A DNA stretch of 64,000 nt. Origin: an uncultured Collinsella sp. (lineage in GTDB: Bacteria > Actinomycetota > Coriobacteriia > Coriobacteriales > Coriobacteriaceae). The DNA lies in NCBI GenBank assembly GCA_902495355.1, contig CABUWV010000001.1, positions 156,148-220,147 on the forward strand, in the 5' to 3' direction. The stretch's first letter is position 1; each line of letters begins with the position of its first letter. Below are positions 43,367 to 51,494 of this stretch, in pieces. Both the position numbers and the translations under genes were made by a program. The notes below the pieces were generated by a model. It searched no databases, had not been told where the DNA came from, and was given only the letters and a program-made list of their open reading frames with translations.

Positions 43367-44605
43367 TTAAAAGAAAGTCCAGTTTATCCTTCCCACTCCA
43401 ATTTTGGAATCCTCCGATGCGCCTTCGCACGCTCGCATGACCTCGATACCATGCGAGCGTGCAAACTCGACGAGCTCTGCGTTGCGGGCGTTTATGGTGC
43501 CGAAGGCGGCGGGGCACACGATAAGGCGCGCGCAGTGGACGAGGAGCTCTTTGGCGCGGGCTATGGTTTTATCCCCGATCGGCTCGAAGGCGCGCTCGGC
43601 CACGCATTCCGCCGCCAGGTCGCGCGCGAGCTCGCAGTCGATGTCCCCTTCGTGCAGAACTCCCGCGTAGAACGCCTTGCCCTGCCGGATGAGCTGGCGA
43701 AACATAGCCGACCCCGTACCTGCGCCGGCGATGACGAACGTGTGCGCATCGCCGTGCGGGCGCCCAATTTCCACGCTGCCGAAGCGCTCGTTGAAGGTGC
43801 CATGTTTAAGGCCGTAGAGCTCGCCAATCGTCTCGCGCGTGAATATGTCCTCGGGTGCGCCGGCGCGGAAGACCCGGCCGTCCTTCACGCAAATCACCTT
43901 GTCGGCGCTTTTCTGCGCGAGCTCGAGTTCGTGGATGGACATGATGACAGCCACATTCCGCGATTTCGCAAGGTGGCGAAGTATTCGTAGCAGGTCGATC
44001 TGGTAGCGGATATCGAGATACGACGTGGGCTCGTCGAGAACGAGTACACGCGGATCCTGCGCGATGGCGCGCGCGAGCATGACGCGCTGGCGTTGCCCGT
44101 CGCTTATCTGCATGAAGTCGCGCTCGGCGAGCTCTTCCACATGTGCGGTTTTCATTGCCTCATCGACCCGACTATGGTCGTCGGGCGAGAGTGTGCCCAT
44201 TCGCCCGGTGTAGGGATGCCTTCCCGCCTCTACGATATCGCGGCAGGTGAGGAGCTCGGTCCGGGGGCGATCTGTCAGCATAACGGCAAGGTTCCTTGCG
44301 AACTCCGCCGTCTTCCATCGGGAAATCTCCCGCCCGTCGAGCTCGACCGCGCCGGCAAGCGGTGCCAGATGGCGTGTGATGGTTTTCAAGATGGTCGACT
44401 TGCCAGAGCCGTTCGGCCCGATGAGCGCCACGACGTCGCCCGCGCGAACCTCCAGATCGACGCCTTCGACTACGACCTTCTTGTCGTAGCCCGCCGACAG
44501 GTCGCTTATGCGGAAAAGCGGTGCTCCGTCAGCCTGCGTTTCGACCGGGGTTTCGAGGTTCGACTCCCCTCCGAGCGTTTTGGGCCGCGGCATGAATTCC
44601 CCCAT
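43367..44605 (-). CDS. ABC transporter ATP-binding protein, BtuD/FecE type, with extra C-terminal domain
   Basis: 412 residues. The ATPase domain (about 30-265) has Walker A GPNGSGKST, an atypical signature ISDGQRQRV (LSGGQ variant), Walker B VLVLDEPTSYLD and a switch His in MSIHELELA. It resembles iron-siderophore/cobalamin importer ATPases. A further domain (about 285-405) has FVIAGAGTGSAMFRQLI and CPAAFGTINARNAELVEFA, a Rossmann-like pattern also found on some corrinoid ABC ATPases; it may sense a ligand. ATG 44605 abuts the permease stop; ATG 44593 has the better ribosome site (GGGGGA). Last gene of the riboswitch-controlled leftward operon. Confidence 0.88.
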   Translation of the reverse strand: MGEFMPRPKTLGGESNLETPVETQADGAPLFRISDLSAGYDKKVVVEGVDLEVRAGDVVALIGPNGSGKSTILKTITRHLAPLAGAVELDGREISRWKTAEFARNLAVMLTDRPRTELLTCRDIVEAGRHPYTGRMGTLSPDDHSRVDEAMKTAHVEELAERDFMQISDGQRQRVMLARAIAQDPRVLVLDEPTSYLDIRYQIDLLRILRHLAKSRNVAVIMSIHELELAQKSADKVICVKDGRVFRAGAPEDIFTRETIGELYGLKHGTFNERFGSVEIGRPHGDAHTFVIAGAGTGSAMFRQLIRQGKAFYAGVLHEGDIDCELARDLAAECVAERAFEPIGDKTIARAKELLVHCARLIVCPAAFGTINARNAELVEFARSHGIEVMRACEGASEDSKIGVGRINWTFF

Positions 44606-45646
44606 CTACCTCACTCGTTTCTTCAACATGAGCGCGATAACCACCGGCGCGCCGAAGATGGCGGTGACGGCGCTGATGGAAAGCTCGACGGGGGAGAACA
44701 GCGTGCGCGCGATCAAATCGCAGCCCGCGCAGAAGATGGCGCCTCCCAAGAAGCACGCAGGAATCACGCGGATGGGCTTCGACGACTTCAGCGCCGACTT
44801 AACGAGATGCGGAACCGCGATGCCTACGAACGACACCGGACCGGCGAACGCGGTCACGCAGGCGGAGAGCATGCTCGCTAGAAGAACGAGCACCACGCGG
44901 AAGCGTGCGACGTTCACGCCGACGCTTTTCGCGTAGGCTTCTCCCAGCTGGAAGGCGGAAAGGGGCTTCGATATCGCGAATACGCATGCGCTCACGGTGA
45001 TCACCACGACCGCGATGACCGCGATGTCGTTCCAGCTCGAACCCGAGAAGCTACCCAAAGACCAGTTGTGCAGGTTCACGATGGACTGGTCGTCGGCGAA
45101 GGCGATGAGGAAGTTCGTCGCCGCCGAGCAGATGTATCCCACCATGACGCCCGCCACGATGAGCATGGCCATGGAACTTATGCGCCGTGCGATGAGGAGC
45201 ACGAAGCCGATGGTGATAAGCGAGCCCAGAAACGCTGCGGCCACCATGGCCGGCGAGGACATGGCCTGGTTCGCGCCCAGAAGTGCGATCATCGTAAGCG
45301 CGACGACGAACTTTGCGCCCGAGGAGACGCCCAAGATGAACGGGTCGGCGATGGGGTTGTTGAAAAACGTCTGCAGTAGGAACCCGGAAAGCGAAAGTGC
45401 CCCGCCGAGAAGCACGGCTGAAAGCACGCGCGGCAGGCGAATCTCCCAGATGACCTGGCTTTCCATGGAATTGGCCGCGCCGCCCGAAAGGATGCCGGGG
45501 ATGTGGTCTGCTGGCACGAGCACGCTCCCGATGCACAGGTTGGCCCCGACGAGCACGATGAGGGCAACAGCGAGCAGCGCCGTCACGACGCGACACCGCG
45601 CGGCGCGCCCCGATTCGTCGTATGTCATGGAAAGTCGGCTTCTCAT
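44606..45646 (-). CDS. FecCD/BtuC-type ABC transporter permease
   Basis: 346 residues, about ten TM segments. Family marks: IRLPRVLSAVLLGGALSLSGFLLQTFFNNPIADPFILGVSSGA and the later AFAGPVSFVGIAVPHLVK motif that contacts the ATPase. This is the permease of a siderophore, heme or corrinoid importer. Lies between the binding-protein and ATPase genes with almost no spacing, so the three form one transporter. Confidence 0.92.
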   Translation of the reverse strand: MRSRLSMTYDESGRAARCRVVTALLAVALIVLVGANLCIGSVLVPADHIPGILSGGAANSMESQVIWEIRLPRVLSAVLLGGALSLSGFLLQTFFNNPIADPFILGVSSGAKFVVALTMIALLGANQAMSSPAMVAAAFLGSLITIGFVLLIARRISSMAMLIVAGVMVGYICSAATNFLIAFADDQSIVNLHNWSLGSFSGSSWNDIAVIAVVVITVSACVFAISKPLSAFQLGEAYAKSVGVNVARFRVVLVLLASMLSACVTAFAGPVSFVGIAVPHLVKSALKSSKPIRVIPACFLGGAIFCAGCDLIARTLFSPVELSISAVTAIFGAPVVIALMLKKRVR

Positions 45647-45650
45647 GGCG

Positions 45651-47222
45651 CTAGCCGAGCTTCCTCAGATAATGGAAGTCGCTCGCGTCATCGCCGGTGA
45701 ACGCCCCGTGCAGCTCGTCGATAATGTCGGCGGTAGAAGTCATCTGCTGGTACATGTCGGCGCTTGTGACCCAGACGTTGCCGTTCTTCACGGCTTTGAA
45801 CTGCGACAATAGCGCGTTTTTGCCTACGAAGTCGTTCAAGGTGGCAACCGATTCGTCGATGGTGCCGTTGTAGACGATGATGTCGGCATCCTTCGCCGTC
45901 GCGTAGAAGCGTTCCATTTCGAGCGTTACTGACGAACCTGACGTCGACGCCGTCTGCGCGTCATCGAGCGCGTAGTTGCCGCCTGCAAGCTCGATCATCT
46001 GTGCCACGTAGTCGCCCGCCCGCCGCGTGACGGCGGCCCCGTTCGAGTTAATGTAGAAATACGCCACGGTTTTACCTGACGACGCGAGCCCCGACGTTTG
46101 CTCGACGCGGGCCTTCTGCTCGTTGAACAGGTGCGCGGCCTCGTCTTCCTTGTCGAACAGGACGCCGAAAAGCTTAATCCACTCGACGCGCCCGAGTGCT
46201 TCGGGCTCGCTCGACGACTGTTCGGTGAGCACGACGAGCCCGAGTTTCTGCAGCTTTTCCTTCACATCGGGTGTGTGGTTGATCATGGTGTTCTCGATGG
46301 CGAGCGTGCAGCCCGAGGCCGATATTCGCTCGTAGTCGGGCGCGCTGTACTTGCCGCCGTAGGCGATCGCCCCACTATCGAGTGCGCTTTTGAAGCCCGC
46401 GACCGAGCAATCGTCGGCCTTCGTGCCCGACATGATGATATTGTCGTTCGCATCGAGCGCGTCGACCAGGCACATCGTCGCCGACGACACGAGGTACACC
46501 TTGTCGGCGGGGCGCCTTATGACCGCGATGTCGGAGCTCAACCCATCAGGTACCTTCGCATCTTGCGGCACCACGAGGAAGCGCTCCCCGTTCGAAATGC
46601 AGATAAGCCGCAGGCCGCCTTCGAACTCGTCGACAGTGAAGTGCTCGGCGTATTCAAGCTGAAGCGTCCCCGTCGGCTTCCAGCCGCAGCCCAAATCGGC
46701 GTTGTGGAAGTCGGCCGCGGCGCTTGAAGCCGTTCTCGCAGGGGAGCCGCCGCTTGCTTCGTCGCCCGATTTCTCCTTCATGGTGGATGAGTCGAAGTGG
46801 AGCGTGTAGTCGATGGTGTGCGGCGTCGACATGGCGACGGTTTCGGCCGACACGGCGATGTCCTCGTCGAGCGTGACGGGTATCTCGAACGTGGAGTTGC
46901 CGCCGCCGTTTATGGGTGCGTAGTCCACGCCGTCGACGGTCATCTTGTCGTAGTTCGAACTCGACCAGGTGATGGTCGCGGTGTAGGTGTCGCCATCCTT
47001 CACAATTGTGGTTGGTGAGGCGATGCTTGCGCGCCCTGACCCGCCGGAGAGCGAGACGCTCACAGTGTATTCCTGAGAGCCTGCCGTGCCACCGGTCGCG
47101 TTCGGGCTCGCACTGCACCCCGCGAAGGGAAGCGCGAGCAGGGCGACGAGAACGCAGGCGATCGCGCGCACCGCGATGCTGCGACGCTTCCTGCTTTCCC
47201 CCTTGGGAAGAATCGACCGCAT
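45651..47222 (-). CDS. ABC transporter substrate-binding lipoprotein, BtuF/FepB-like, with N-terminal accessory domain
   Basis: 523 residues, long for this class. Signal peptide with lipobox ALPFAGC (Cys36). Residues about 50-150 form a beta-rich domain (GDTYTATITWSSSNYDK, FEIPVTLDEDIAVSAETV) that resembles the neighbouring small lipoprotein. The remainder is a two-lobed helical-backbone binding protein, with EALGRVEWIKLFGVLFDKEDEA and MIELAGGNYAL typical of the Fe/B12 group. It should capture a tetrapyrrole, corrinoid or metal chelate outside the membrane for the BtuC/BtuD pair. Confidence 0.85.
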   Translation of the reverse strand: MRSILPKGESRKRRSIAVRAIACVLVALLALPFAGCSASPNATGGTAGSQEYTVSVSLSGGSGRASIASPTTIVKDGDTYTATITWSSSNYDKMTVDGVDYAPINGGGNSTFEIPVTLDEDIAVSAETVAMSTPHTIDYTLHFDSSTMKEKSGDEASGGSPARTASSAAADFHNADLGCGWKPTGTLQLEYAEHFTVDEFEGGLRLICISNGERFLVVPQDAKVPDGLSSDIAVIRRPADKVYLVSSATMCLVDALDANDNIIMSGTKADDCSVAGFKSALDSGAIAYGGKYSAPDYERISASGCTLAIENTMINHTPDVKEKLQKLGLVVLTEQSSSEPEALGRVEWIKLFGVLFDKEDEAAHLFNEQKARVEQTSGLASSGKTVAYFYINSNGAAVTRRAGDYVAQMIELAGGNYALDDAQTASTSGSSVTLEMERFYATAKDADIIVYNGTIDESVATLNDFVGKNALLSQFKAVKNGNVWVTSADMYQQMTSTADIIDELHGAFTGDDASDFHYLRKLG

Positions 47223-47226
47223 GGCG

Positions 47227-47760
47227 TTACTTCAGTGCGTCGGCGCGCAGATCGACGCCAGCGGATTCGAACACGAGCGTGCGGTCGTACCACTGCTCTT
47301 TTCTAATACTCCACGCGGCGCAGGCGGTGTCCTCGTCGAGCGCTTCAACGGGCACGTCGTAGGTGTACTTGCCTTCCGCGTTTTCCACATAGGGGATGAA
47401 GTCGGCCTCGCTCGCGGCGGCAGCCTCGTCGCCCGTGCCCATGAAGAGCTTGCCGTAGCCCGTGCCGGAAAGCGTCATCACGCAGTGCATGGAGCCGTTT
47501 TCCACGATGAGCTGGGCGTCCACAATCCTGAACATGTTCGAGCTGGAATCTACGGTGATCGGATAGGTGCCGTCGGCCACCTTGTCGGCGGTGATGGGGG
47601 CAGCGCTTGCGCCCTCGGGCGCATCGGCCGCCTGTTCGGTCTTTTCCTGGGAATCGGCATCGCTTGCCTTTGCGCTGTCGATTGAATTTCCGCCGCAGCC
47701 GGCGAGCGAGAACGCAAAAAGCGCCGCCGACAGGGCGAAGGCGAGGGTTTTCTTCAACAT
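47227..47760 (-). CDS. Small lipoprotein with the domain shared by the adjacent binding protein
   Basis: 177 residues. Signal peptide and lipobox FSLAGC (Cys22), an Ala/Asp/Glu linker, then one beta-rich domain (about 65-177) with DGTYPITV, IVENGSMHCVMTLSGTGYGKL and YDVPVEALDEDTACAAWSI. The same order of motifs occurs at the N terminus of the next gene's product. Domains of this pattern accompany iron and heme ABC systems in related bacteria, and a ligand-presenting role is plausible. ATG 47760 with AAAGGA nine bases upstream; the longer frame is rejected. Four bases from the binding-protein gene. Confidence 0.75.
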   Translation of the reverse strand: MLKKTLAFALSAALFAFSLAGCGGNSIDSAKASDADSQEKTEQAADAPEGASAAPITADKVADGTYPITVDSSSNMFRIVDAQLIVENGSMHCVMTLSGTGYGKLFMGTGDEAAAASEADFIPYVENAEGKYTYDVPVEALDEDTACAAWSIRKEQWYDRTLVFESAGVDLRADALK

Positions 47761-47823
47761 GGAGGGGGTTCCTTTCAATCGCTTCGACCGCCCGCGCCGT
47801 GCGGTGGGCGGGCGGGATGCGAA

Positions 47824-47870
47824 TGCAACGGGCATGCGCCGTCGGTCGGGGAAGGCGCATGCCCGTTGCA
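47824..47870 (-). repeat. Perfect 17-bp hairpin between cbiK and the lipoprotein gene
   Basis: TGCAACGGGCATGCGCC / GGCGCATGCCCGTTGCA with a 13-base loop and no T tract. In the cbiK transcript it could protect the upstream mRNA or reduce read-through to the importer genes. Confidence 0.7.
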
Positions 47871-47905
47871 CGGGGACGCGACCGGCGCCCCCGTGCGCGG
47901 CGAGT

Positions 47906-48832
47906 TTACAGCTTGGCGATGGCGTCGTCCACGTGCGAGACGTAGATGTCGTCGACCGCGGCGTTCTGTCCCAGACCCTGGAGCAGGCACGTCACTTCGA
48001 AGCCAGCGGCCACGAACTTCGCAGCCCAGCTGTCGGGGTCGGTCTCGTCTGCCATGTCGTTGTTCGCGTGGTCGCCCGCGACCACCATGAACGGCGCGAG
48101 CACGGCCTTCTTGTATCCTGCGGCGCTCGCGGCGGCGATAACATCCTCGCAGGTCGGCTCAGCCTCGACGGTGCCGACGAAGAACTGCGTCAAGCCCTCG
48201 TTCTTGAACACTTCCTGCATCTTGGCATAGTCGGCGTTGGAATCGGCTTCGGTGCCGTGGCCCATGAGGCACAGCGCCGTCTTGCCGTCGTCGAAGGACG
48301 CCATGTTCTCATTAATGGCTGCGGCCACCTTCTTGTAGTCGTCGTCGGAGGTGAGCAGCGGGTCGCCGAGCGAGATCTTGTCGAACTTGTCGGCGTACTT
48401 GTCGAGCTCGTCTTTCACGTCGGCGTATTCCAGGCCAGCCATGAGATGCGTCGGCTGCACGACAATTTCCTTCACGCCGTCTTCCACGCAGCGGTCGAGC
48501 GCCTCGGTCATGTTGTCGATCGTGATGCCGTCGCGCTTCTTCAGCTTGTCGATGATGATCTGCGCGGTGAAGGCGCGGCGGATGTCGTAGTCCTGCCAGT
48601 ACTTCTCGCGGATAGCGTCTTCGATGGCGCCGATGGTGATGTGGCGCGAGTCGTTGTAGCTCGTGCCGAAGCTCGTGGCGAGGATGACCGGCTTCACGGC
48701 CTTCTCTTTTTCGCTCGATTTCTCGGAACTCGCGGAGGTGCTGGAGCAGCCCGCGAGCGCGACTCCGGCGAGCGTGAATGCTCCGGTTGCTGCGGCGCCC
48801 ATGAAGCCGCGGCGTGACATCTGGTCGGACAT
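47906..48832 (-). CDS. cbiK: Secreted sirohydrochlorin cobaltochelatase CbiK, Tat lipoprotein
   Basis: 308 residues. CbiK inserts Co2+ into sirohydrochlorin in the anaerobic cobalamin pathway. The chelatase body is standard: ILATSFGTSYNDSR, VVQPTHLMAGLEY, LMGHGTEADSNADY (active-site His) and APFMVVAGDHANNDM (second His). Unusual for the pathway, it begins with a twin-arginine signal (SRRGFMG, Arg7-Arg8) and a lipobox ALAGC (Cys29), so the mature protein should be anchored outside the membrane. ATG 48832 follows AAAGGA. First gene after the cobalamin riboswitch, heading the importer operon. Confidence 0.9.
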   Translation of the reverse strand: MSDQMSRRGFMGAAATGAFTLAGVALAGCSSTSASSEKSSEKEKAVKPVILATSFGTSYNDSRHITIGAIEDAIREKYWQDYDIRRAFTAQIIIDKLKKRDGITIDNMTEALDRCVEDGVKEIVVQPTHLMAGLEYADVKDELDKYADKFDKISLGDPLLTSDDDYKKVAAAINENMASFDDGKTALCLMGHGTEADSNADYAKMQEVFKNEGLTQFFVGTVEAEPTCEDVIAAASAAGYKKAVLAPFMVVAGDHANNDMADETDPDSWAAKFVAAGFEVTCLLQGLGQNAAVDDIYVSHVDDAIAKL

Positions 48833-48949
48833 GGTTTTTCCTTTCCTCGGTTTGCCGGTCCCCCGGCGACAGTTGCTTGTCGGCACAAGCGAAAGAAAAG
48901 CGCGCCCCTCGGGGTTCACAAGGAGCTAACGCCACGGCGATGCCGTGAG

Positions 48950-49100
48950 GAAAAGGCGAAGCAGTCTGGCTTGGGGCGCGAGGCGGTTCGCCTGCGCGTC
49001 CTACACAGTAATGTCCCTTGCCCAGGATTCCCACCTGGTTCCCTCCGCAAGCCAGCGCGGGCTGTGCGGGCGCCGCGCCGGTCATTTCCTTTTATCCGAT
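48950..49100 (-). promoter_or_regulatory. Cobalamin (B12) riboswitch controlling cbiK and the ABC importer
   Basis: Minus-strand core reads GGGAACCAGGTGGGAATCC, then GGGCAAGGGACATTACTGTG, matching the conserved riboswitch core (GGGAA..GGTG..A..CC....ACTGT). The B12-box-like AAGCCAGACTGC lies about 70 bases further on (complement of 48962-48973). A perfect CACGGC/GCCGTG hairpin (48933-48947) and a CCCC/GGGG stem with a T-rich stretch (about 48895-48925) form a possible expression platform. High B12 should reduce the operon's expression. Exact edges are estimates. The rest of the gap (49100-49290) shows only a TATGAT (49130) and the cbiF ribosome site. Confidence 0.85.
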
Positions 49101-49290
49101 TGTCATATGCTCGTTGCCGAAACTTTTACTATGATAGTGGGCACTTGTGAACGTGTCAAAGCCAGGGCGGGCGGCATTGCGCCTTCTGCCTGCGTATTTG
49201 CGCCGATTGCCGCTGCGGGCGCCGTGTTTTGCCCGCTGCGCAAATGGCGGCGTAAACGGTTGCGATGAGAAACGGGAAGGGAAGGCTCGG

Positions 49291-50082
49291 ATGATTCATA
49301 TCGTTGGCGCAGGCTCGGGCGCCGCCGACCTTATCACGCTGCGCGGGGCGCGCCTTCTGCGCGCGGCCGACGTGGTCGTTTGGGCGGGAAGCCTTGTGAA
49401 CCCCGAGCTGCTCGCTGAGTGCAAGGAATCCTGCATCGTCTACGACAGCGCGCATATGACCTTGGAGGAAGTGCTCGATGTGATGTGCGCGGCAGATGCG
49501 CGGGGCGAGGAAGTGGTGCGCCTGCACACGGGCGACCCGTGCCTGTACGGCGCCATACAGGAGCAGATGGACGCGCTCGACGCGCGCGGCGTGGACTACG
49601 AGGTGGTGCCCGGCGTGTCGAGCTTTTGCGGTGCCGCGGCGGCGCTTCGCCAGGAATACACGCTGCCGGGAATCAGCCAGTCGGTCGTGATCACGCGGCT
49701 TTCCGGACGTACCCCCATGCCCGCGGGCGAGGGCATGCGCACCATGGCGGAAAGCGGCTCGACTATGGTCATCTTCCTGAGCTCGGGTATGCTCGCCGAG
49801 CTTTCCGCTGAGCTTTTGGCCGCGGGCCGCAGCTCCGACGAGTCGGCGGCGCTCGTGTACAAGGCGACCTGGCCTGAGGAGCGCGTGGTGCGATGCACAG
49901 TGGGCACGCTCGCCGATGCGGGCGCGCGAGAGGGCATCGACCGCACGGCGCTCGTGGTGGTTGGCCGCGTGCTCGGAGCTCGCGGCGGGCTTGCGCACAA
50001 CGGCGCGCAAGCGGAGTCGTACGAGCGCAGCAAGCTTTACGACCCTTCGTTTGCCACGGGCTATCGGAAGGCGAGCAGCTAG
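49291..50082 (+). CDS. cbiF: Cobalt-precorrin-4 C11-methyltransferase
   Basis: 263 residues. Typical CbiF/CobM N terminus IHIVGAGSGAADLITLRGAR, then VVWAGSLVNPELL and RLHTGDPCLYGAIQEQMD, all SAM-dependent tetrapyrrole methylase marks. It methylates C11 of the corrin ring. ATG 49291 follows GGGAAGG; the longer upstream frame has no support. First gene of the rightward operon; no riboswitch is evident on this strand. Confidence 0.93.
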   Translation: MIHIVGAGSGAADLITLRGARLLRAADVVVWAGSLVNPELLAECKESCIVYDSAHMTLEEVLDVMCAADARGEEVVRLHTGDPCLYGAIQEQMDALDARGVDYEVVPGVSSFCGAAAALRQEYTLPGISQSVVITRLSGRTPMPAGEGMRTMAESGSTMVIFLSSGMLAELSAELLAAGRSSDESAALVYKATWPEERVVRCTVGTLADAGAREGIDRTALVVVGRVLGARGGLAHNGAQAESYERSKLYDPSFATGYRKASS

Positions 50083-50083
50083 C

Positions 50084-51268
50084 GTGGCCTTCGAGCACTA
50101 CATATATACCGGGACGACCCGCCTGCGCTGTGGCTACACCACGGGGAGCTGCGCCGCGCTCGCGGCGAAGGCGGCCTGCGAGATGCTCTTGTCACGAAAG
50201 CCCGTCGGCCTCGTGTCGATCGTCACCCCCGGCGGGCTGCCCGTCGAGGCGAACGTGGTCGACGCATGCATCGGCGAGGGGTGTGCCCAGTGCGCCGTGC
50301 GTAAGGACGCAGGCGACGATGCCGATGTGACCGACGGCGTGCTCGTGTACGCGCGCGTGGAACATTCGGGGTCGGGCACGGGTGCTGCGGACAGCAAGGA
50401 CGTGCCCGCGCACGAATCGGAAGTTTCCGTCGATGGCGGCGTGGGCGTGGGGCGCGTGACGTTGCCCGGGCTCGAGCAGCCGGTGGGGGCGGCCGCCATC
50501 AACGCGACGCCGCGCGCGATGATCACTTCGGCGGTGCGCGAGGTGTGCGCCGCGCACGGCTTTTCTGGAAATATTGCTGTGACGATTTCGGTACCCGAGG
50601 GCGTTTCCCTTGCCGAAAAGACCTTCAACCCGCACCTGGGGATAGAGGGCGGCATCTCCATCCTGGGCACGACGGGCATCGTCGAGCCTCGCAGTCTCGC
50701 TGCCTTGCGCGACAGCATCGAGCTCGAGATCCGGCAGCATGCGGCTATGGGGCGGCGCGGAGTCGTGCTCACGCCCGGCAACTACGGCGGGCAGTTCATC
50801 TCGGGGCATTTCCACCTAAACGGTGCGCCGGTGGTCTTCATCTCCAACTTTGTGGGCGATGCGATTGATTGCTGCGTTCGCGAGGGATTCACCAATGTCC
50901 TTCTTGTGGGACACATCGGCAAGTTGGTGAAGGTCGCGGGCGGCATCATGGACACCCATTCGCGTACCGCCGACTGCCGCGCGGAGATTCTGGCCGCCCA
51001 CGCGGCCATGGCCGGCGCGGGCGCGAAGACCGTGCGCGAGATCATGACGTCCGTCACGACCACGGCGGCGCTCGAGGTAATCGAGGCCGCCGGCGTGGGG
51101 GACGCTGCGCGCGCCTCGCTCGCTGCGGCAATCGAGGACAGGTTGCTCCGGCGCGCGGCGGGCGCATGCGACATCGCCGCGGTCGTGTTCGACGCGGAGC
51201 GCCGTGAGCTTTTCCGCACGTCGGGCGCCGATGCAGTTATCGGGGAATTGGGGGCGACGTATGAGTAA
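50084..51268 (+). CDS. cbiD: Cobalt-precorrin-5B C1-methyltransferase
   Basis: 394 residues. Begins LRCGYTTGSCAALAAKAA, the CbiD signature, and carries MITSAVREVCA, ISVPEGVSLAEKTFNP, GISILGTTGIVEP, GNYGGQF and VGHIGKLVKVAGGIMDTHSR. Only the anaerobic pathway uses this enzyme, which fits CbiK, CbiG and the split CbiE/T types here. Start GTG 50084, one base after the cbiF stop. Its end overlaps the cbiL remnant. Confidence 0.93.
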   Translation: MAFEHYIYTGTTRLRCGYTTGSCAALAAKAACEMLLSRKPVGLVSIVTPGGLPVEANVVDACIGEGCAQCAVRKDAGDDADVTDGVLVYARVEHSGSGTGAADSKDVPAHESEVSVDGGVGVGRVTLPGLEQPVGAAAINATPRAMITSAVREVCAAHGFSGNIAVTISVPEGVSLAEKTFNPHLGIEGGISILGTTGIVEPRSLAALRDSIELEIRQHAAMGRRGVVLTPGNYGGQFISGHFHLNGAPVVFISNFVGDAIDCCVREGFTNVLLVGHIGKLVKVAGGIMDTHSRTADCRAEILAAHAAMAGAGAKTVREIMTSVTTTAALEVIEAAGVGDAARASLAAAIEDRLLRRAAGACDIAAVVFDAERRELFRTSGADAVIGELGATYE

Positions 51269-51494
51269 AGGCGTGCTGTATGGGGTGGGCCGCGCAATCG
51301 GCTGGCCGGGGACGAAGGTGGTCATGAAGGCGCGCCGCTCGCTTGCGGACACGAAGCGCATCCTTTGCGAGGAGGGCGCCTTCGACGGCACCGAGCTCGT
51401 TGAGGACTGTGGGCTTCCGGGTGAGCGCGTGTACCGCTCGCTCGACGATGTGCCCGATCGGGGCAGCTACTTCTCGACGATGGTGGTGCGCTAG
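51261..51494 (+). pseudogene. cbiL: Internally deleted precorrin-2 C20-methyltransferase (cbiL)
   Basis: Only 77 codons against about 230 in the family. The first ten residues MSKGVLYGVG are the normal CbiL N terminus just before the GPGDP motif. The frame then jumps to TKVVMKARRSLADTKRIL, CGLPGERVYRSLDDVP and GSYFSTMVVR, which align with the last 60 residues of CbiL (MKVYGRF..., LPGEQ, PYFSTILV). The SAM- and substrate-binding middle of about 150 residues is missing, though the frame stays open. The start overlaps the cbiD stop and the stop is directly followed by cbiG, so its operon slot is intact. It cannot methylate C20. Confidence 0.85.

Noticed and set aside
48312..49085. 257-codon minus-strand frame through the cobalamin riboswitch
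   Set aside because: It overlaps cbiK in another frame, and the riboswitch core explains the upstream conservation better.
49147..49290. Upstream extension of the cbiF frame
   Set aside because: The added residues are basic and unlike the family; ATG 49291 has a good ribosome site and the exact CbiF N terminus.
51261..51494. A genuine small corrinoid-binding protein rather than a deleted cbiL
   Set aside because: The peptide is explained completely by the first ten and last 60 residues of CbiL in its usual operon slot, with no new sequence.
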